A DNA stretch of 47,272 nt from a virus: the IMG/VR virus record IMGVR_UViG_3300047370_000207, positions 1-47,272 of that record, one strand, 5' to 3'. Each line of letters opens with the position of its first letter. Position 1 is the first letter of the stretch. This document shows positions 20,979 through 31,900 of the stretch, one piece after another. The position numbers were made by a program, and so were the translations under genes. The notes under the pieces are model-generated. The model saw only the letters and a program-made list of their open reading frames with translations. It made no database searches and was not told the DNA's origin.

Positions 20979-21169
20979 TAAAGGTTGAAGGTCATGATGG
21001 TCTTTATCGAGACCCAGATTCAGGGGCGATTGTAACTACACGATCGTCTCCTAATAAGACCGCATCCCATACAATCAAAGGAATGCGGACTGACATAAAT
21101 ACATTGAAGGAAGAACTATCTGATATTAAACATCTTCTTAGAGAGATATTAAGAAATGCCAGCAATTAA
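20975..21169 (+). CDS. Small conserved protein with C-terminal coiled-coil-like helix
   Basis: A 64-residue protein whose ATG overlaps the upstream TGA by 4 bases (ATGA) and whose end overlaps the next gene by 14 bases, a typical translationally coupled arrangement. The N-terminal half is IKVEGHDGLYRDPDSGAIV. The C-terminal half is a helix with heptad-like leucine spacing (INTLKEELSDIKHLLREIL). Similar small proteins with VEGHDGLxRD starts occur in T4-like cyanophages, as I recall, without known function. A small assembly factor or trimerisation helper for the adjacent fibre proteins is possible but unproven. Confidence 0.72.
   Translation: MIKVEGHDGLYRDPDSGAIVTTRSSPNKTASHTIKGMRTDINTLKEELSDIKHLLREILRNASN
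21094..21101 (+). promoter_or_regulatory. Possible late promoter motif (CATAAATA) inside the 64-residue gene
   Basis: CATAAATA lies 55 bases upstream of the ATG of the 1422-residue gene, within the preceding coding sequence. It matches the core of the late motif, but an AT-rich genome will contain such octamers by chance, so this is tentative. Confidence 0.3.
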
Positions 21170-24100
21170 CGTCGCAAAAACAGATACCTTTGAAATTCAA
21201 AGGCAGAAGATCAATAATATTGGAACGCAAATTTTCAATATTTCGGCTGGTGGTAGTGACCTGGCTACTGGAGAATTAAAACTAGGGGACGGAACTAAAA
21301 CAGCTCCTTCTCTGGCATTCACTAGTGAAGGAACTTTAGGTTTATACAAACCAGCATCACAAGAGATTGGTTTTGTTGCTGCTGGTAAAGATATTATCAA
21401 CTATAGACCAGATGGTATTTACTCTTTCCAAGATTTTTATGTTAGAAAAAGAATTCTATTAAATTCTGGTCTTGATATCCAGAATGAAGGTCAAAATTAT
21501 GATCCAGGTGTATATACTAGTGTTGACTTAACAGGTGGTTCTGGTTCTAATGGTTTAATTGACCTAGTTGTCGAAGCATTTAATGGATCTGTAACTAATA
21601 ATGGTAATAACTATCTTTCAGGAGATTATAGTGATATTCCTTTAGTTACTGATGGTAGCGGTACTGGAGTTCAGGTCTCGTTTTCTACTGCCGCACCAGT
21701 AATTGCAATTGGAAACGCTGGTAGTGGTTATGATGATAATGAATATGGTTCTGTTGAACCAGTATCATCTGGAACTGGAACTGGTTTAGTTGTAACGCTA
21801 ACTATTACTGGTGGTTCACTGGCATCTGTCTCTGTAGATGAAACAGGAAGTGGTCACAATTCATCAGATACATTCACAATTGATAACACGACACTAACTT
21901 TTATTGATGAAGCTACAGGACTAGAAACCCAAAGTGGTGGTGCTGGTATTCAATTAACCATTAGTAATAACGTTAATGAAGTTGACGTAGCAACTTTATC
22001 TTTTCAGGAAAAAGGATCTGGTCACGCAGTTGGAGACAATCTAACAACTCCTGGTTCTGTAACTAAAACAGCAGATTTACCTGGTGCGGTAACTGGTCTT
22101 ACGACTACACTTAGTGTCGCTAGTGCAAATATTACAGTATCCTCAACTACTGGTATTGTTAGTGGAATGATTGCTACCCAGACTGCTGGGGATGGCGCTA
22201 TTGAAGGAAGTTCGGTTGTACAAAGTGTTGTTAATGGAACCACTATTCAATTATCCGAGTTGCCAACAGTAGATGGTACTGCAACTCTTGATTTTACCAG
22301 TGATCCTGTTGACACTATAACTGTTAGTGACGCAAGTGATGTAATTAATGGTGGTATTGTTACTGGTGGTGGATATACTGGTGTTGTTGGTGGTATTGAT
22401 TATGAACTGAATACTATTACTTTAGATCCCGCGCCAACAGGTGGTGCTCAATCAGGAGTTACGTTTACTATTGCTCCGCCATACGGATCTGGTAGTGCAT
22501 TTAACTTTGAAATTAATGCTGTTGGTGTTGTTACTACAACAACTTTATCATCTCAAGGAGAAGGTAATGGTTATGCTGTTGGTGATGTACTAACAGTTAA
22601 TCCACTTACTGTTACTCAACCACTTGAATACGAGACTACAGTATTTGCTGGTCAGTTACTTACTGTTGCTTCTCCAATCAATGTTAGTGTCGGTAGTGTA
22701 ATTAACGGATATACACCACCTGATAGTGAAGCAGGAACACCTGCAGAATACGGCGACGACATGCTAGTCATTGCTATTACAGCAGGAAGTCCTGGTTCGG
22801 CAACTGGATTTATCGCAGGTTCTGCTACTCAATTAGATGCAGGTGCTGAGTTTGGTATTAATAGTTCTGGAGTGTTCACAGTTGCTACTTACGAACCTGC
22901 AGGAAGATTCTATATTGATGATGGAAACGGATCAAATCTCCAACCAAATTACACACTATACGCAGGTAACACATACTACTTTAATCAAACTGACGGAAGT
23001 TTTTCAACTCATCCAATGAGTTTTTCGCAGCATCCTGATGGAACTAGGAATCTTGTTGAAAATATTACTACTACGCTATCAGTAGGTTCAACTACTTTTA
23101 CTGCTAGTAGTACTACTGGTATTCTAGAAGGAATGCTTATTGCTGTTACAGATGATGGTCCTGGCGGTGTTACAATCGGATCAACAGTTACTAGTATTGT
23201 TGGCAGTACAATTACCATGTCCGCACCTGCTGCAGCTGATGGAGCAGCAACTCTAAGTTTCACTGGTGCTGCATATACTGATGGCGTAGTACAGGGTGCA
23301 GCAGGAAACCAAATTACAATTACTGCTTCAACACCAAATCCACTTTATTATTATTGCCCAAACCATGATGGAATGGGTGGTGAACATACAATTAATTTAA
23401 ACAACCCTAAAGTATTTGGTTCTAATTTAGAAATTCTTGTCTCTTCTGTTGACATTGACGATATTATTAGTGCGGATATTAACTTAGGTATTTTTGATGC
23501 TGTTAAGTTAACTTCAGAAACTTCTACAATTGGAGCAGCAGATTTTACTACAAGTCTGGTATCACCTCTTGGTACTATTGATACATTAAATACAACTGAT
23601 GTTATTGCTGTTACTGGAGGAAATCTAAATCTCAGTTCTGCGGCAGATATTATATTGCAAGCTGTTGACGTTAAACTTGGTACGGGTATTAAATTAAATT
23701 CTGCTCTCAATTTAATTGAGACTACTGGAGAGATTAAGACAACTACCAAACTTAATGTTAATGATAGACTCAGTATTGTTGATAACAATATTTCAACAAC
23801 TTCTCTTGATGATATTTTACTAACTCCTGGTCTTGGTAAAGTTGCAAAAGTTGATACCTCAACTGCATTCACAATTCCTGTTGGTACTACAAATGATCGT
23901 CCTGGTGTGCTCGATGTAGAGAGTGGTCAGATTAGATTTAATACAGATACTAACCAGTATGAGGGTTATAGTTCTACTGCTGGTGCATGGAATTCTCTTG
24001 GTGGTGTACGTGACCTAGACGGAAATACCTATATTCTTGCAGAAGAATTTATCGGTGCTAACGATAATACACTTTATTTCGTTAATGATGCTGTCACAAC

Positions 24101-25424
24101 AATGAAGTTGGACAGAAACTTCCTTGATTTCTTTACAACTAAAGATATTAAATCTACTAGAATTGGAGCACCAGAAAATAGAAATTGGAACACAAATACT
24201 CCTGTTACTCAAGGAGAGTTCTTAAAGTATGGTTTGAATCTATTTGAGGTAATTACTGCTGGTGTCACTGGAACATCAGGTAATGAACCAACAAATACTA
24301 CTGGAAATAATTTCAATAATGGTAGTGCTGTCCTTAAATATAATTCTCTAGCAGTTGCTCCAATTGACTTCAATGAAGTTGAAATTGTTAGGATTGGTAC
24401 AAGCAATCCAATTCCTCTAGAAATTAACGGAGATCTAAAACTATTCAATAACACCATTTCTACCAATGTCAATGACATGGTGTTTCAACCAAATTCAGGT
24501 CAAAAGGTAAAAGTTAATGCTAATACTTCTTTAGTAGTTCCAGTTGGAGATTCTAACTCCAGAGGAAATGCTGAGCAAGGATCTATTCGCTATAACACAA
24601 GTGACCTAACGTATGAAGGTTATGATGGATCTCAGTGGGGATCTCTTGGTGGTGTTAAAGACGTTGATCAGAACACTTACATTATTCCTGAAACTGCTCC
24701 TGGTGCAAATGAAAATATTCTATACTTCTATAATAATGGTCTGAACACTCTGCAACTTACTGAAAATGCATTAGAGTTTCGTGACATTGATACCATCACT
24801 TCTTTGGGAGCAGGTGGTATCAAAGATTTGCTTAATATTAATGCAAATAAAGTTACATTTGATAATCTCGCAACTACGCTTGATAATACGAGTGCTGATT
24901 CTACCTTCTTATTTTGCACAAAACAAAATTTTGATTTAGGTTTATCTGCTGGTTTGACCACAGATACATTGGTCAGACTTACAGATGACGGAGATGTATT
25001 CTTCAACTTAGGTTTTGGAACAGGAGTTTACAATGGTCTCAAAATTATTGATAGCGAACTGAGTGCATTTGAACTACAAAAATTTGCAGTTCGCACTGAG
25101 CAAAGTAATCTAGTTAAAGATACTATTGATCAAGGTGCCACAGTTCTTTATAATCCTGCAGTAGAAGCATCGGCAAAGGTAACACTAACAGCACACAATA
25201 AAACTTCTGGAAACAAAGAATTTTTAGAATTTGCTGTTATTGATAACGGCACTGATATTTCATATACTGAATATAATAATCTTAAGACTGGACAAGAAAT
25301 TGTTTCAGTCGAATTCGATTTTGATGCTAATAGTGATGTTCGCATTACATATACATTAGATACGAATTTAAATACAGGTAATCAAGTAGACGTTACAGTC
25401 GTCAATCAAGTAACTAAGAGGTAA
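21156..25424 (+). CDS. Large virion structural protein with a cupredoxin-like (blue copper) domain
   Basis: A 1422-residue protein, start ATG 21156 overlapping the upstream gene by 14 bases. The N-terminus (MPAINVAKTDTFEIQRQKIN) resembles cyanophage virion proteins. Several glycine-aromatic modules follow (GSGYDDNE, GGGYTG, GEGNGYAVGD). At about 580-745 there is a cupredoxin-like domain: LYAGNTYYFNQTDGSFSTHP, then YYYCPNHDGMGG. Candidate copper ligands are H619, C734, H737 and M740, with the classic C-x2-H-x2-M end. A 68-residue module sits inside this domain (637-704) and has a second copy at 314-381. The C-terminal third has two copies of a fibre-like segment (VPVGTTNDRPG...IRFNTDTNQYEGY and VPVGDSNSRG...IRYNTSDLTYEGY). 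It is probably a tail or baseplate fibre component. Copper binding is inferred from motif only. Confidence 0.82.
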   Translation: MPAINVAKTDTFEIQRQKINNIGTQIFNISAGGSDLATGELKLGDGTKTAPSLAFTSEGTLGLYKPASQEIGFVAAGKDIINYRPDGIYSFQDFYVRKRILLNSGLDIQNEGQNYDPGVYTSVDLTGGSGSNGLIDLVVEAFNGSVTNNGNNYLSGDYSDIPLVTDGSGTGVQVSFSTAAPVIAIGNAGSGYDDNEYGSVEPVSSGTGTGLVVTLTITGGSLASVSVDETGSGHNSSDTFTIDNTTLTFIDEATGLETQSGGAGIQLTISNNVNEVDVATLSFQEKGSGHAVGDNLTTPGSVTKTADLPGAVTGLTTTLSVASANITVSSTTGIVSGMIATQTAGDGAIEGSSVVQSVVNGTTIQLSELPTVDGTATLDFTSDPVDTITVSDASDVINGGIVTGGGYTGVVGGIDYELNTITLDPAPTGGAQSGVTFTIAPPYGSGSAFNFEINAVGVVTTTTLSSQGEGNGYAVGDVLTVNPLTVTQPLEYETTVFAGQLLTVASPINVSVGSVINGYTPPDSEAGTPAEYGDDMLVIAITAGSPGSATGFIAGSATQLDAGAEFGINSSGVFTVATYEPAGRFYIDDGNGSNLQPNYTLYAGNTYYFNQTDGSFSTHPMSFSQHPDGTRNLVENITTTLSVGSTTFTASSTTGILEGMLIAVTDDGPGGVTIGSTVTSIVGSTITMSAPAAADGAATLSFTGAAYTDGVVQGAAGNQITITASTPNPLYYYCPNHDGMGGEHTINLNNPKVFGSNLEILVSSVDIDDIISADINLGIFDAVKLTSETSTIGAADFTTSLVSPLGTIDTLNTTDVIAVTGGNLNLSSAADIILQAVDVKLGTGIKLNSALNLIETTGEIKTTTKLNVNDRLSIVDNNISTTSLDDILLTPGLGKVAKVDTSTAFTIPVGTTNDRPGVLDVESGQIRFNTDTNQYEGYSSTAGAWNSLGGVRDLDGNTYILAEEFIGANDNTLYFVNDAVTTMKLDRNFLDFFTTKDIKSTRIGAPENRNWNTNTPVTQGEFLKYGLNLFEVITAGVTGTSGNEPTNTTGNNFNNGSAVLKYNSLAVAPIDFNEVEIVRIGTSNPIPLEINGDLKLFNNTISTNVNDMVFQPNSGQKVKVNANTSLVVPVGDSNSRGNAEQGSIRYNTSDLTYEGYDGSQWGSLGGVKDVDQNTYIIPETAPGANENILYFYNNGLNTLQLTENALEFRDIDTITSLGAGGIKDLLNINANKVTFDNLATTLDNTSADSTFLFCTKQNFDLGLSAGLTTDTLVRLTDDGDVFFNLGFGTGVYNGLKIIDSELSAFELQKFAVRTEQSNLVKDTIDQGATVLYNPAVEASAKVTLTAHNKTSGNKEFLEFAVIDNGTDISYTEYNNLKTGQEIVSVEFDFDANSDVRITYTLDTNLNTGNQVDVTVVNQVTKR
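22095..22298 (+). repeat. Module copy 1 (TTLSV...GTATLDFT) in the 1422-residue protein
   Basis: This encodes residues 314-381, starting GLTTTLSVASANITVSSTTG and ending GTATLDFT. The second copy is at 23064-23267. Shared landmarks are TTTLSV, SSTTGI, GxxI, GSxVxSxVxGxTIxxS and ATLxFT. Confidence 0.75.
23064..23267 (+). repeat. Module copy 2, inserted within the cupredoxin-like domain
   Basis: This encodes residues 637-704, starting ITTTLSVGSTTFTASSTTGI and ending AATLSFTG. It lies between the first candidate copper ligand (H619) and the C-x2-H-x2-M ligand loop (734-740), so it appears nested in the host domain. It is homologous to the copy at 22095-22298. Confidence 0.75.
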
Positions 25425-25426
25425 AA

Positions 25427-25936
25427 ATGGCATCTAATTTACAAAATTTAGATTCGCTAGGAGGTTTCTCTGTTGACAATACCACTATTGTCAACGAAAC
25501 TTTTGACATCAAAAATGTTAATACTCTGCAGGTAAAAAATTCTTTTTTTGCAGATAGTTATACAGAGCATTATATTATGAGAGGACTTAACACGTCTATT
25601 CTTGAAATTAATGATACTGGTGGTCAAATTTTTCTACCAGACAATACTATTAATTTTATTGAATCTACTATTGTTGGAGTGAATGATTCTGGTGGAGGAA
25701 ATTTAGTACAGAAACTGGAAAGTGCTATTTCTGTAAATTCTGCTGGTACTTTAGCAGAAATGTCAACAATGACCACTATCATAAAAGATACTGTTCCGCA
25801 AGGACAAACTTGGACTATCAATCCTTTTGTCGGTGGTTCTTCAAATTCATTTAGTTATACAACTTCTAGAGCAGGTACAACCATTTCAATCAAGTGGATT
25901 GCATACACTAGAGTTGTTAGCATTCAATGGACTTGA
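25427..25936 (+). CDS. Small probable virion protein upstream of the giant fibre gene
   Basis: A 169-residue protein, ATG 25427, two bases after the preceding stop. It is rich in Asn, Thr and Ser and predicted to be mostly beta-strand (TLQVKNSFFADSYTEHY, GGQIFLPDNTINFIES, ending TTISIKWIAYTRVVSIQWT). No family, signal peptide or membrane segment is recognised. The composition matches the neighbouring virion proteins. The closing strand pattern resembles a small beta-sandwich cap. A late promoter begins immediately after its stop, so it is probably the last gene of the transcript from the upstream block. Confidence 0.68.
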   Translation: MASNLQNLDSLGGFSVDNTTIVNETFDIKNVNTLQVKNSFFADSYTEHYIMRGLNTSILEINDTGGQIFLPDNTINFIESTIVGVNDSGGGNLVQKLESAISVNSAGTLAEMSTMTTIIKDTVPQGQTWTINPFVGGSSNSFSYTTSRAGTTISIKWIAYTRVVSIQWT

Positions 25937-25938
25937 TG

Positions 25939-25945
25939 CTAAATA
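25939..25945 (+). promoter_or_regulatory. Late promoter motif (CTAAATA) upstream of the 3335-residue fibre gene
   Basis: CTAAATA lies three bases after the stop of the 169-residue gene and 39 bases before the next ATG, in one of the few intergenic gaps of this region. It matches the cyanophage late motif also seen before the 2740-residue gene and gp13. Confidence 0.68.
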
Positions 25946-25984
25946 GATAAGAGAATAAAACCTACGGCAAAGGCTGAGTAAGAA

Positions 25985-28900
25985 ATGAGTTTTCAGTTAA
26001 ATTCCGACAGAGAAACTATTAGAGCCATTGCTCCTACTCTAATTGGATCTCAAGAATTATCCATTAGGGCAGGTTCTGGTTCTGACGAAAAGGAAGTACT
26101 CAGAACTCTACTTGATCCTGGGACAGATTTACCGCGAGTCGGTATCAATAGGACTGGAAATAGAATTGACAGGGTTGTAGTAAATTTAGGTGGTACTGGA
26201 TACACTATTCAACCAACTGTTAATATTGAACCACCTCCAGCTGGTGGTACTCAAGCAGTAGGTTCTGCAATTATTGATGAAGGTTTTGTTACTGCCGTTC
26301 TTATTGACAATCCTGGTAAAGGATACATTACTGCTCCTGCTGTAACAATTAGTGGTGGTAATGGTACAGGTGCTCAAGTCGAAGCATTCCTTGATACTGT
26401 TGATTTTGAACTTGACATTAATGGTGCTATTAGAACATCTACGTCGATTATTTCAGACACGGCGAGAATTCTAAACCTAGATATTGATAACTTCATCACT
26501 CCAGATGCTAAATTTAGAGCACCTGATCTGAAAACTTATATGAACAACACGGGCATCCCATGGACTGCCCAAACTATTGTTCAGAAAGATGCTTATAGGT
26601 ATAGAGGTCCAAACGTTTATCAAGCACTGAATGCTGGCGAAACGGGAACTGTACCACCTCTGCATAAAGATGGTATTGAAACTAATAATGAAGTTCAATT
26701 CAAGCATATTGGTTTTAGAGTAACTGATCCTTCGGCGTTCCAGTATAATGAGACTGGAGAATCTGGAGAGTTCCCTCGTTCTATCACACCTCTACTTGGT
26801 GATAGATCTACTAAAATTGCAACTACAGAATACGTCCTCAACCTAGCAACGAATGACGTTGGTGGTCGTATTTACGTTTCAGCACAGATTGGTTCTGACC
26901 TAAACGATGGTCGTTCTGCTGTTGCTCCTGTTAGAACAATCAAGAAGGCAGCACAACTTGCATGGTCAACTCCTGGTGTCAAGGAGACTCTTATTGTTTC
27001 TGGTGGTGATTACGTAGAAGATAATCCAATTTCACTACCACCTGATGCATCAGTTGTTGGTGATAACTTACGTTTGGTTATCATTCGTCCTGCTAACCCA
27101 AGAAAGCACATCTTCAAGTTCGGTGACAAGAACTATGTCATTGGTGTTACGTATCGCGACCAGGTTGACTCTACTGGAGATGCGGTAGCAACTTGGGACT
27201 TTGCGATGGTCTTTGACGACAAGCAAAGAATCAACTATGACTATACAGCAAATGGAGATTTCGGAACTTCTTTCCCAATTGGAACACAAATTTTTGGACC
27301 AGAAAAATTCCGTGCAGACTTCCAAACAAACACAGGTCTCTCAAATCTTACATCAAATTTAGCAGTCAAAGGTATCAACACTGGTGCTGAAGGTATTATT
27401 AATGAAGTAAACTTTGGATCTATCGTTGGACCACAAGCTTATATTTCTGGTAAACTTGATTTTTCTGTTACCAGTGGCGCATTTACAGCGGGTGAAACTT
27501 TCTTGTTTGGTGGTACAGGGTCTATCAAATGGACTCCAAATACACCATATACAATTGGACAATTACTTTGGGCAACTGATAATGTTTATCAAGTAGCTGT
27601 TGCTGGTACTTCTGCTGCATCATCACCTATTCACACCACAGGAACAGTTGCTACTGGTCCCGATACACTAGAACTTACATTCCTTAGAGATGCATACGAA
27701 TTCGTATCTACTGATATTAGATCAATTAGAGCAGAAGGCGAAGTTGTTTTTGAAGAAACCGACATTACTGATGCTCTGCCTCTCGTAAGAATTGATTTCT
27801 CCAAGCAAGGCACTGCAGAAGTTTCAACTGGTGGTTTCCAAGATCCTAATGTTGTAGAAGATAATGGTGGTATTATATTCTACACCAATGCTTTGGTTGG
27901 TAGGCAGAACACTCATGATTTTAAGGAAGGACAGGAAATCTTTATTGAGGGAATGCCTACCAGTTCTCCTGATCTATCTTTCCTAAATGGAAAGCAAAGA
28001 ATTTACAAAGTTCTGGAAGATGCTGATGGTCGTTCAAGACGTTTTGTAATCCCTAAGAAAACTACGATCACTACAACTGATAATTTTGATCCAGGTCAAT
28101 TTTCATCTGTAAGAGCTTATGGTAAGTCAATTACCATCTCCTTGCTGAACTCTCCTAATAGATTCCCAATGGCAACACCTGTTGCCAGAAGATTCCAAGA
28201 TGCTTGTTTGCAAATTAGAAACAACGTAGAATTTATTGCAGATGAAGTTGTTGGAAAAGTCAATGATCAATTTAAGAAAGAATATTATTCTGTCTACGAA
28301 ATTGGTGGCACTCCAGATTCTACACTTACTCCAACTGATGTAGACTATGATCCTGCTACTGGCATCGCTACATTCACAGTAACTAGTCATGGACTTAGTA
28401 TTGGAGATGGCGTTAGAATTACGGATAATTCTATCACACAAACCTGTGCGATGGATGGATATAAGACAGAACATACTTCACCTAATTCCCATCATTATTC
28501 TAGCGGAAAGACTCTACCAATTCGTTCTTCAGGATTTACAACTGATCAGTTTGAACTTTTTGTTGGCATCTCTGGTCCTGACCAGCAATATACACCTACT
28601 GATGTAACTTACGATCCTGCAACTGGAAATGTAAATCTAACAATTGGTGCTCATACATTATCTGTTGGAGAAGGTATTGTTATTGATGACAATTCGTTGT
28701 CCTTTACGTGTGACATGGATGGCGATCAGTCAGTTAAGTCTTATCCACGTCCTGGTATCGATCCTTTTGCTAGCAGATCTATTCCTATTACAGAAATTTC
28801 TGCAACTAGTATTACTATCAATGGAGGAATTTCTGGTCCCAATAAGTATTTCCAACCATCTGCTGTAAACTATAACGCTGCAACTGGTGACATGACTGTC

Positions 28901-31900
28901 ACAGTTGGTCAGCATGGACTCGGAGTTGGACGCAATGTTGTTCTTGCGGATAACTCATTCACATTCACTTGTGATCAAAATGGATATGCAACCGAGCATA
29001 CTTATCCACGTCCTGGACAAGATCCACAAGCAGGTAAGTCTATTGCTATTACTGATGTAGGAACCAATTCCCTAACAGTATCTGGAGCAACTTACACCGC
29101 TTCAAGTGGTCAAGTTGACATCACTACTTCCGCACCACACGGAATGCAAGAAGGTGATTATATCTTGTTTGAAGATAACTCACTAACCTTTACGTGCAAC
29201 CTGGACGGGAATGTAGTCAGTAAAAATTATCCACGTCCTGGTTATGACTACCCTAGCGGAAGATGGTTCCCAATTAGCAACATTTCAGCAAGTGGTTTTA
29301 GAGTTAATATTGGACCTTCTAGTTATACTGGAGTACATGCTTTTGTTTCCGCAACAAACAATGGTCTAAAACATCAAGACGGAACATTTACAATTAATGT
29401 TGGTAACGCAGGTAGTGCATCAGGATCAAATCATCAGTTTGTAAATGCAACTGCTCAAGCAATTAAGCACGAACCACAATCTGTCCATACGTTTACTGGT
29501 TCAACATCTAATTCAGTAAAACATCTACCTCAATCCGCACATACGTTTGTAAGATCTGCACCAAACGCTCTATCTATTGGTGGTTCTACTCTCAAAATTT
29601 ATCTCGGAACATCTACTTTCGTACACACATATGTAAGTGGTGGTGTTGTAACTTACAATTCTCAAAATTATAATATTACTAATTTTGTTTATGATAATAT
29701 TTCTACTGGCGAAGCAACTATTACCCTAGCATCTCCAGTTGCTGCTTTGTCTGAAGATGCTACTATTAGAATTTCGGATTTAGTTGTAGAGTGTGTAGTA
29801 GATGGTGTTACTACCCAAAAAACTTATCCAAGTTTTAGCATCCCTGTAAACGATAACAAGTGTCGTAGAGATGTCGGACATTTCATTAGTGCAATTACTA
29901 GAGACCTTGAGTTTGGTAGCAACTATAACGTTATTGATGCAGCGAAAAAGTATATTGATGGTACTAACACCCAGATTGATTTTGTCAATACCGAAATTAT
30001 TCAGACAGTACGTGCTCTAGAATATGCAAGAGAACTGATCACTTTTGCTATGAGAAAGTGGCGTACTGGAACTGGAGCTCCTGGTCAAGCAATTTATGTT
30101 CCTCAATATTCTCAACTTGACAGATATTTTGACCCAACAATTATTGATGATATTTCAACTCCTGCTTGTGCTAACGTAGCATCTGCTATTGATACACTAG
30201 CATATCTGTTTATTGATGTTCTTGCTAATGATACCAGTGGAACTTATCTAGATGGTGCTTATCTAATTGCTAGAAATAGAGATTTGATTGCTGATGAAGC
30301 ATACAAACTAGCAATGATCCAATACCCTTCTCTTGGATTAGGTAACATTGATGAGCGTAAGTGTCGTAGAGATATTAACTTAATTACTGGCGCTATAATT
30401 AGAGATCTATCACTGGGAGGAAATGCTGGTATTGTCAATGCAGCAGAATTGTATTTCACAGGAAGTGCCCTAACTGGAATACCTGCATCTGAACTTGCTC
30501 CTACAAGGTTTGCATTCGAGAAAGCAAGAGATTTGTGTATCGCAGCAATGCGTAATTGGACAGATGCATCTGGTGCTGCAGTCACCACACCTAATTCAGA
30601 TATTCCTCAATTTACTGATAGTTCAATTCTTGTAGATCCTACTGGTGTACCTTTATGTGCAAACGTTGAAGCATCTATTACAACTGCATTCCAACTACTA
30701 GATGACATCTTGAGTGGCACTACCTCTCCTGGTGCTACAGTAAGAGATACGGGAACTTTATTTGATACTTCAACTATTGCTACTTTCCCTGATAGCATTA
30801 TTTACGATAGTAAAGGTACAAAACTAACTCCACGTTCTGATTTTGCTGATAATCCTATCATTGAAGCATCTCCATATACTCAGAACGCATCTGTTATCTC
30901 CTTCCTAGGTGGTGGCGGTGCTGAGGTTGATGGTGATAAGGTTAAGCAACCTAACTGCCCCTTCCCTGGTCTTGAGTTAGACGGAACAGCATCCTTCCCC
31001 AATCAGGGTAAGTCGATGGTTGCATCAGCCTTTACTATCGTTTCTTTCGGTGGTACAGGTTACAAAATTACTAATGATGGTTATGTTCAGTTAGTTTCTG
31101 TATTCGTTATCTTCTGTGCCGATGGCGTCCTTGCTGAGTCTGGTGGTTATTGTTCCATCACGAACTCTGCTACAAACTTTGGTATCTTTGCTCTCCGTGG
31201 CATTGGATTTAGAAAAGATGCATATGAATTTGATGTTGGTTTAATTAGTAATGTATCTTCCACTCCTACAGGCAGAACAATCTTCACAGTTTCTGGTTTA
31301 GGAAGAGAACCACTTGAGCATTATATTGTTAAAATTGATGGATTCTCGAACGTAGATCCAGATATTGAATACTTTATTGATACTGTAGAAGGAGTAACAG
31401 TTGGTCCTCCTTTCACTGCTCAACTAACACTTGAGTCTGGTTCTGGTGGTGGCGCAGCTTTAAAAAATGACGCTACTGATAACGCAGTTTCTGTTGGTAC
31501 TTTGGTTGGTGAAACAGTAAGACTTCACAGACCATCTATTGTTAACTCGTCTTCACATACGTGGGAATTTGCAGGATCAGGAACCAACTATAATGCACTA
31601 CCAGAGAACGGCGGTACTAAAATTGAAGCATACGAACAAGTTTCTGAAAACTATGGTCGTGTATATGTCTCAGGTACTGACGAACTAGGCGACTTTAAAG
31701 TTGGAACATTTGCGAGAATTGAAAACAGAACTGGTAATATTACTTTCACAGGTACTGTTACAATTTCGGAAGTTGAATTCTTGAAACTAAAAGGTGGCGA
31801 CGTTGTTGTTACTGGTTTCGACGCATCCAACACACTTGGTGGTGCAAATACTACTAACTCTAAACTGCCAACGCAGAAAGCAGTTAAAGATTACATCACC

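Noticed and set aside
26861-27220. Pectate-lyase-type enzyme activity for the giant fibre
   Set aside because: Only the beta-helix-like fold signature is visible. No catalytic residues can be assigned, so no enzymatic depolymerase call is made.
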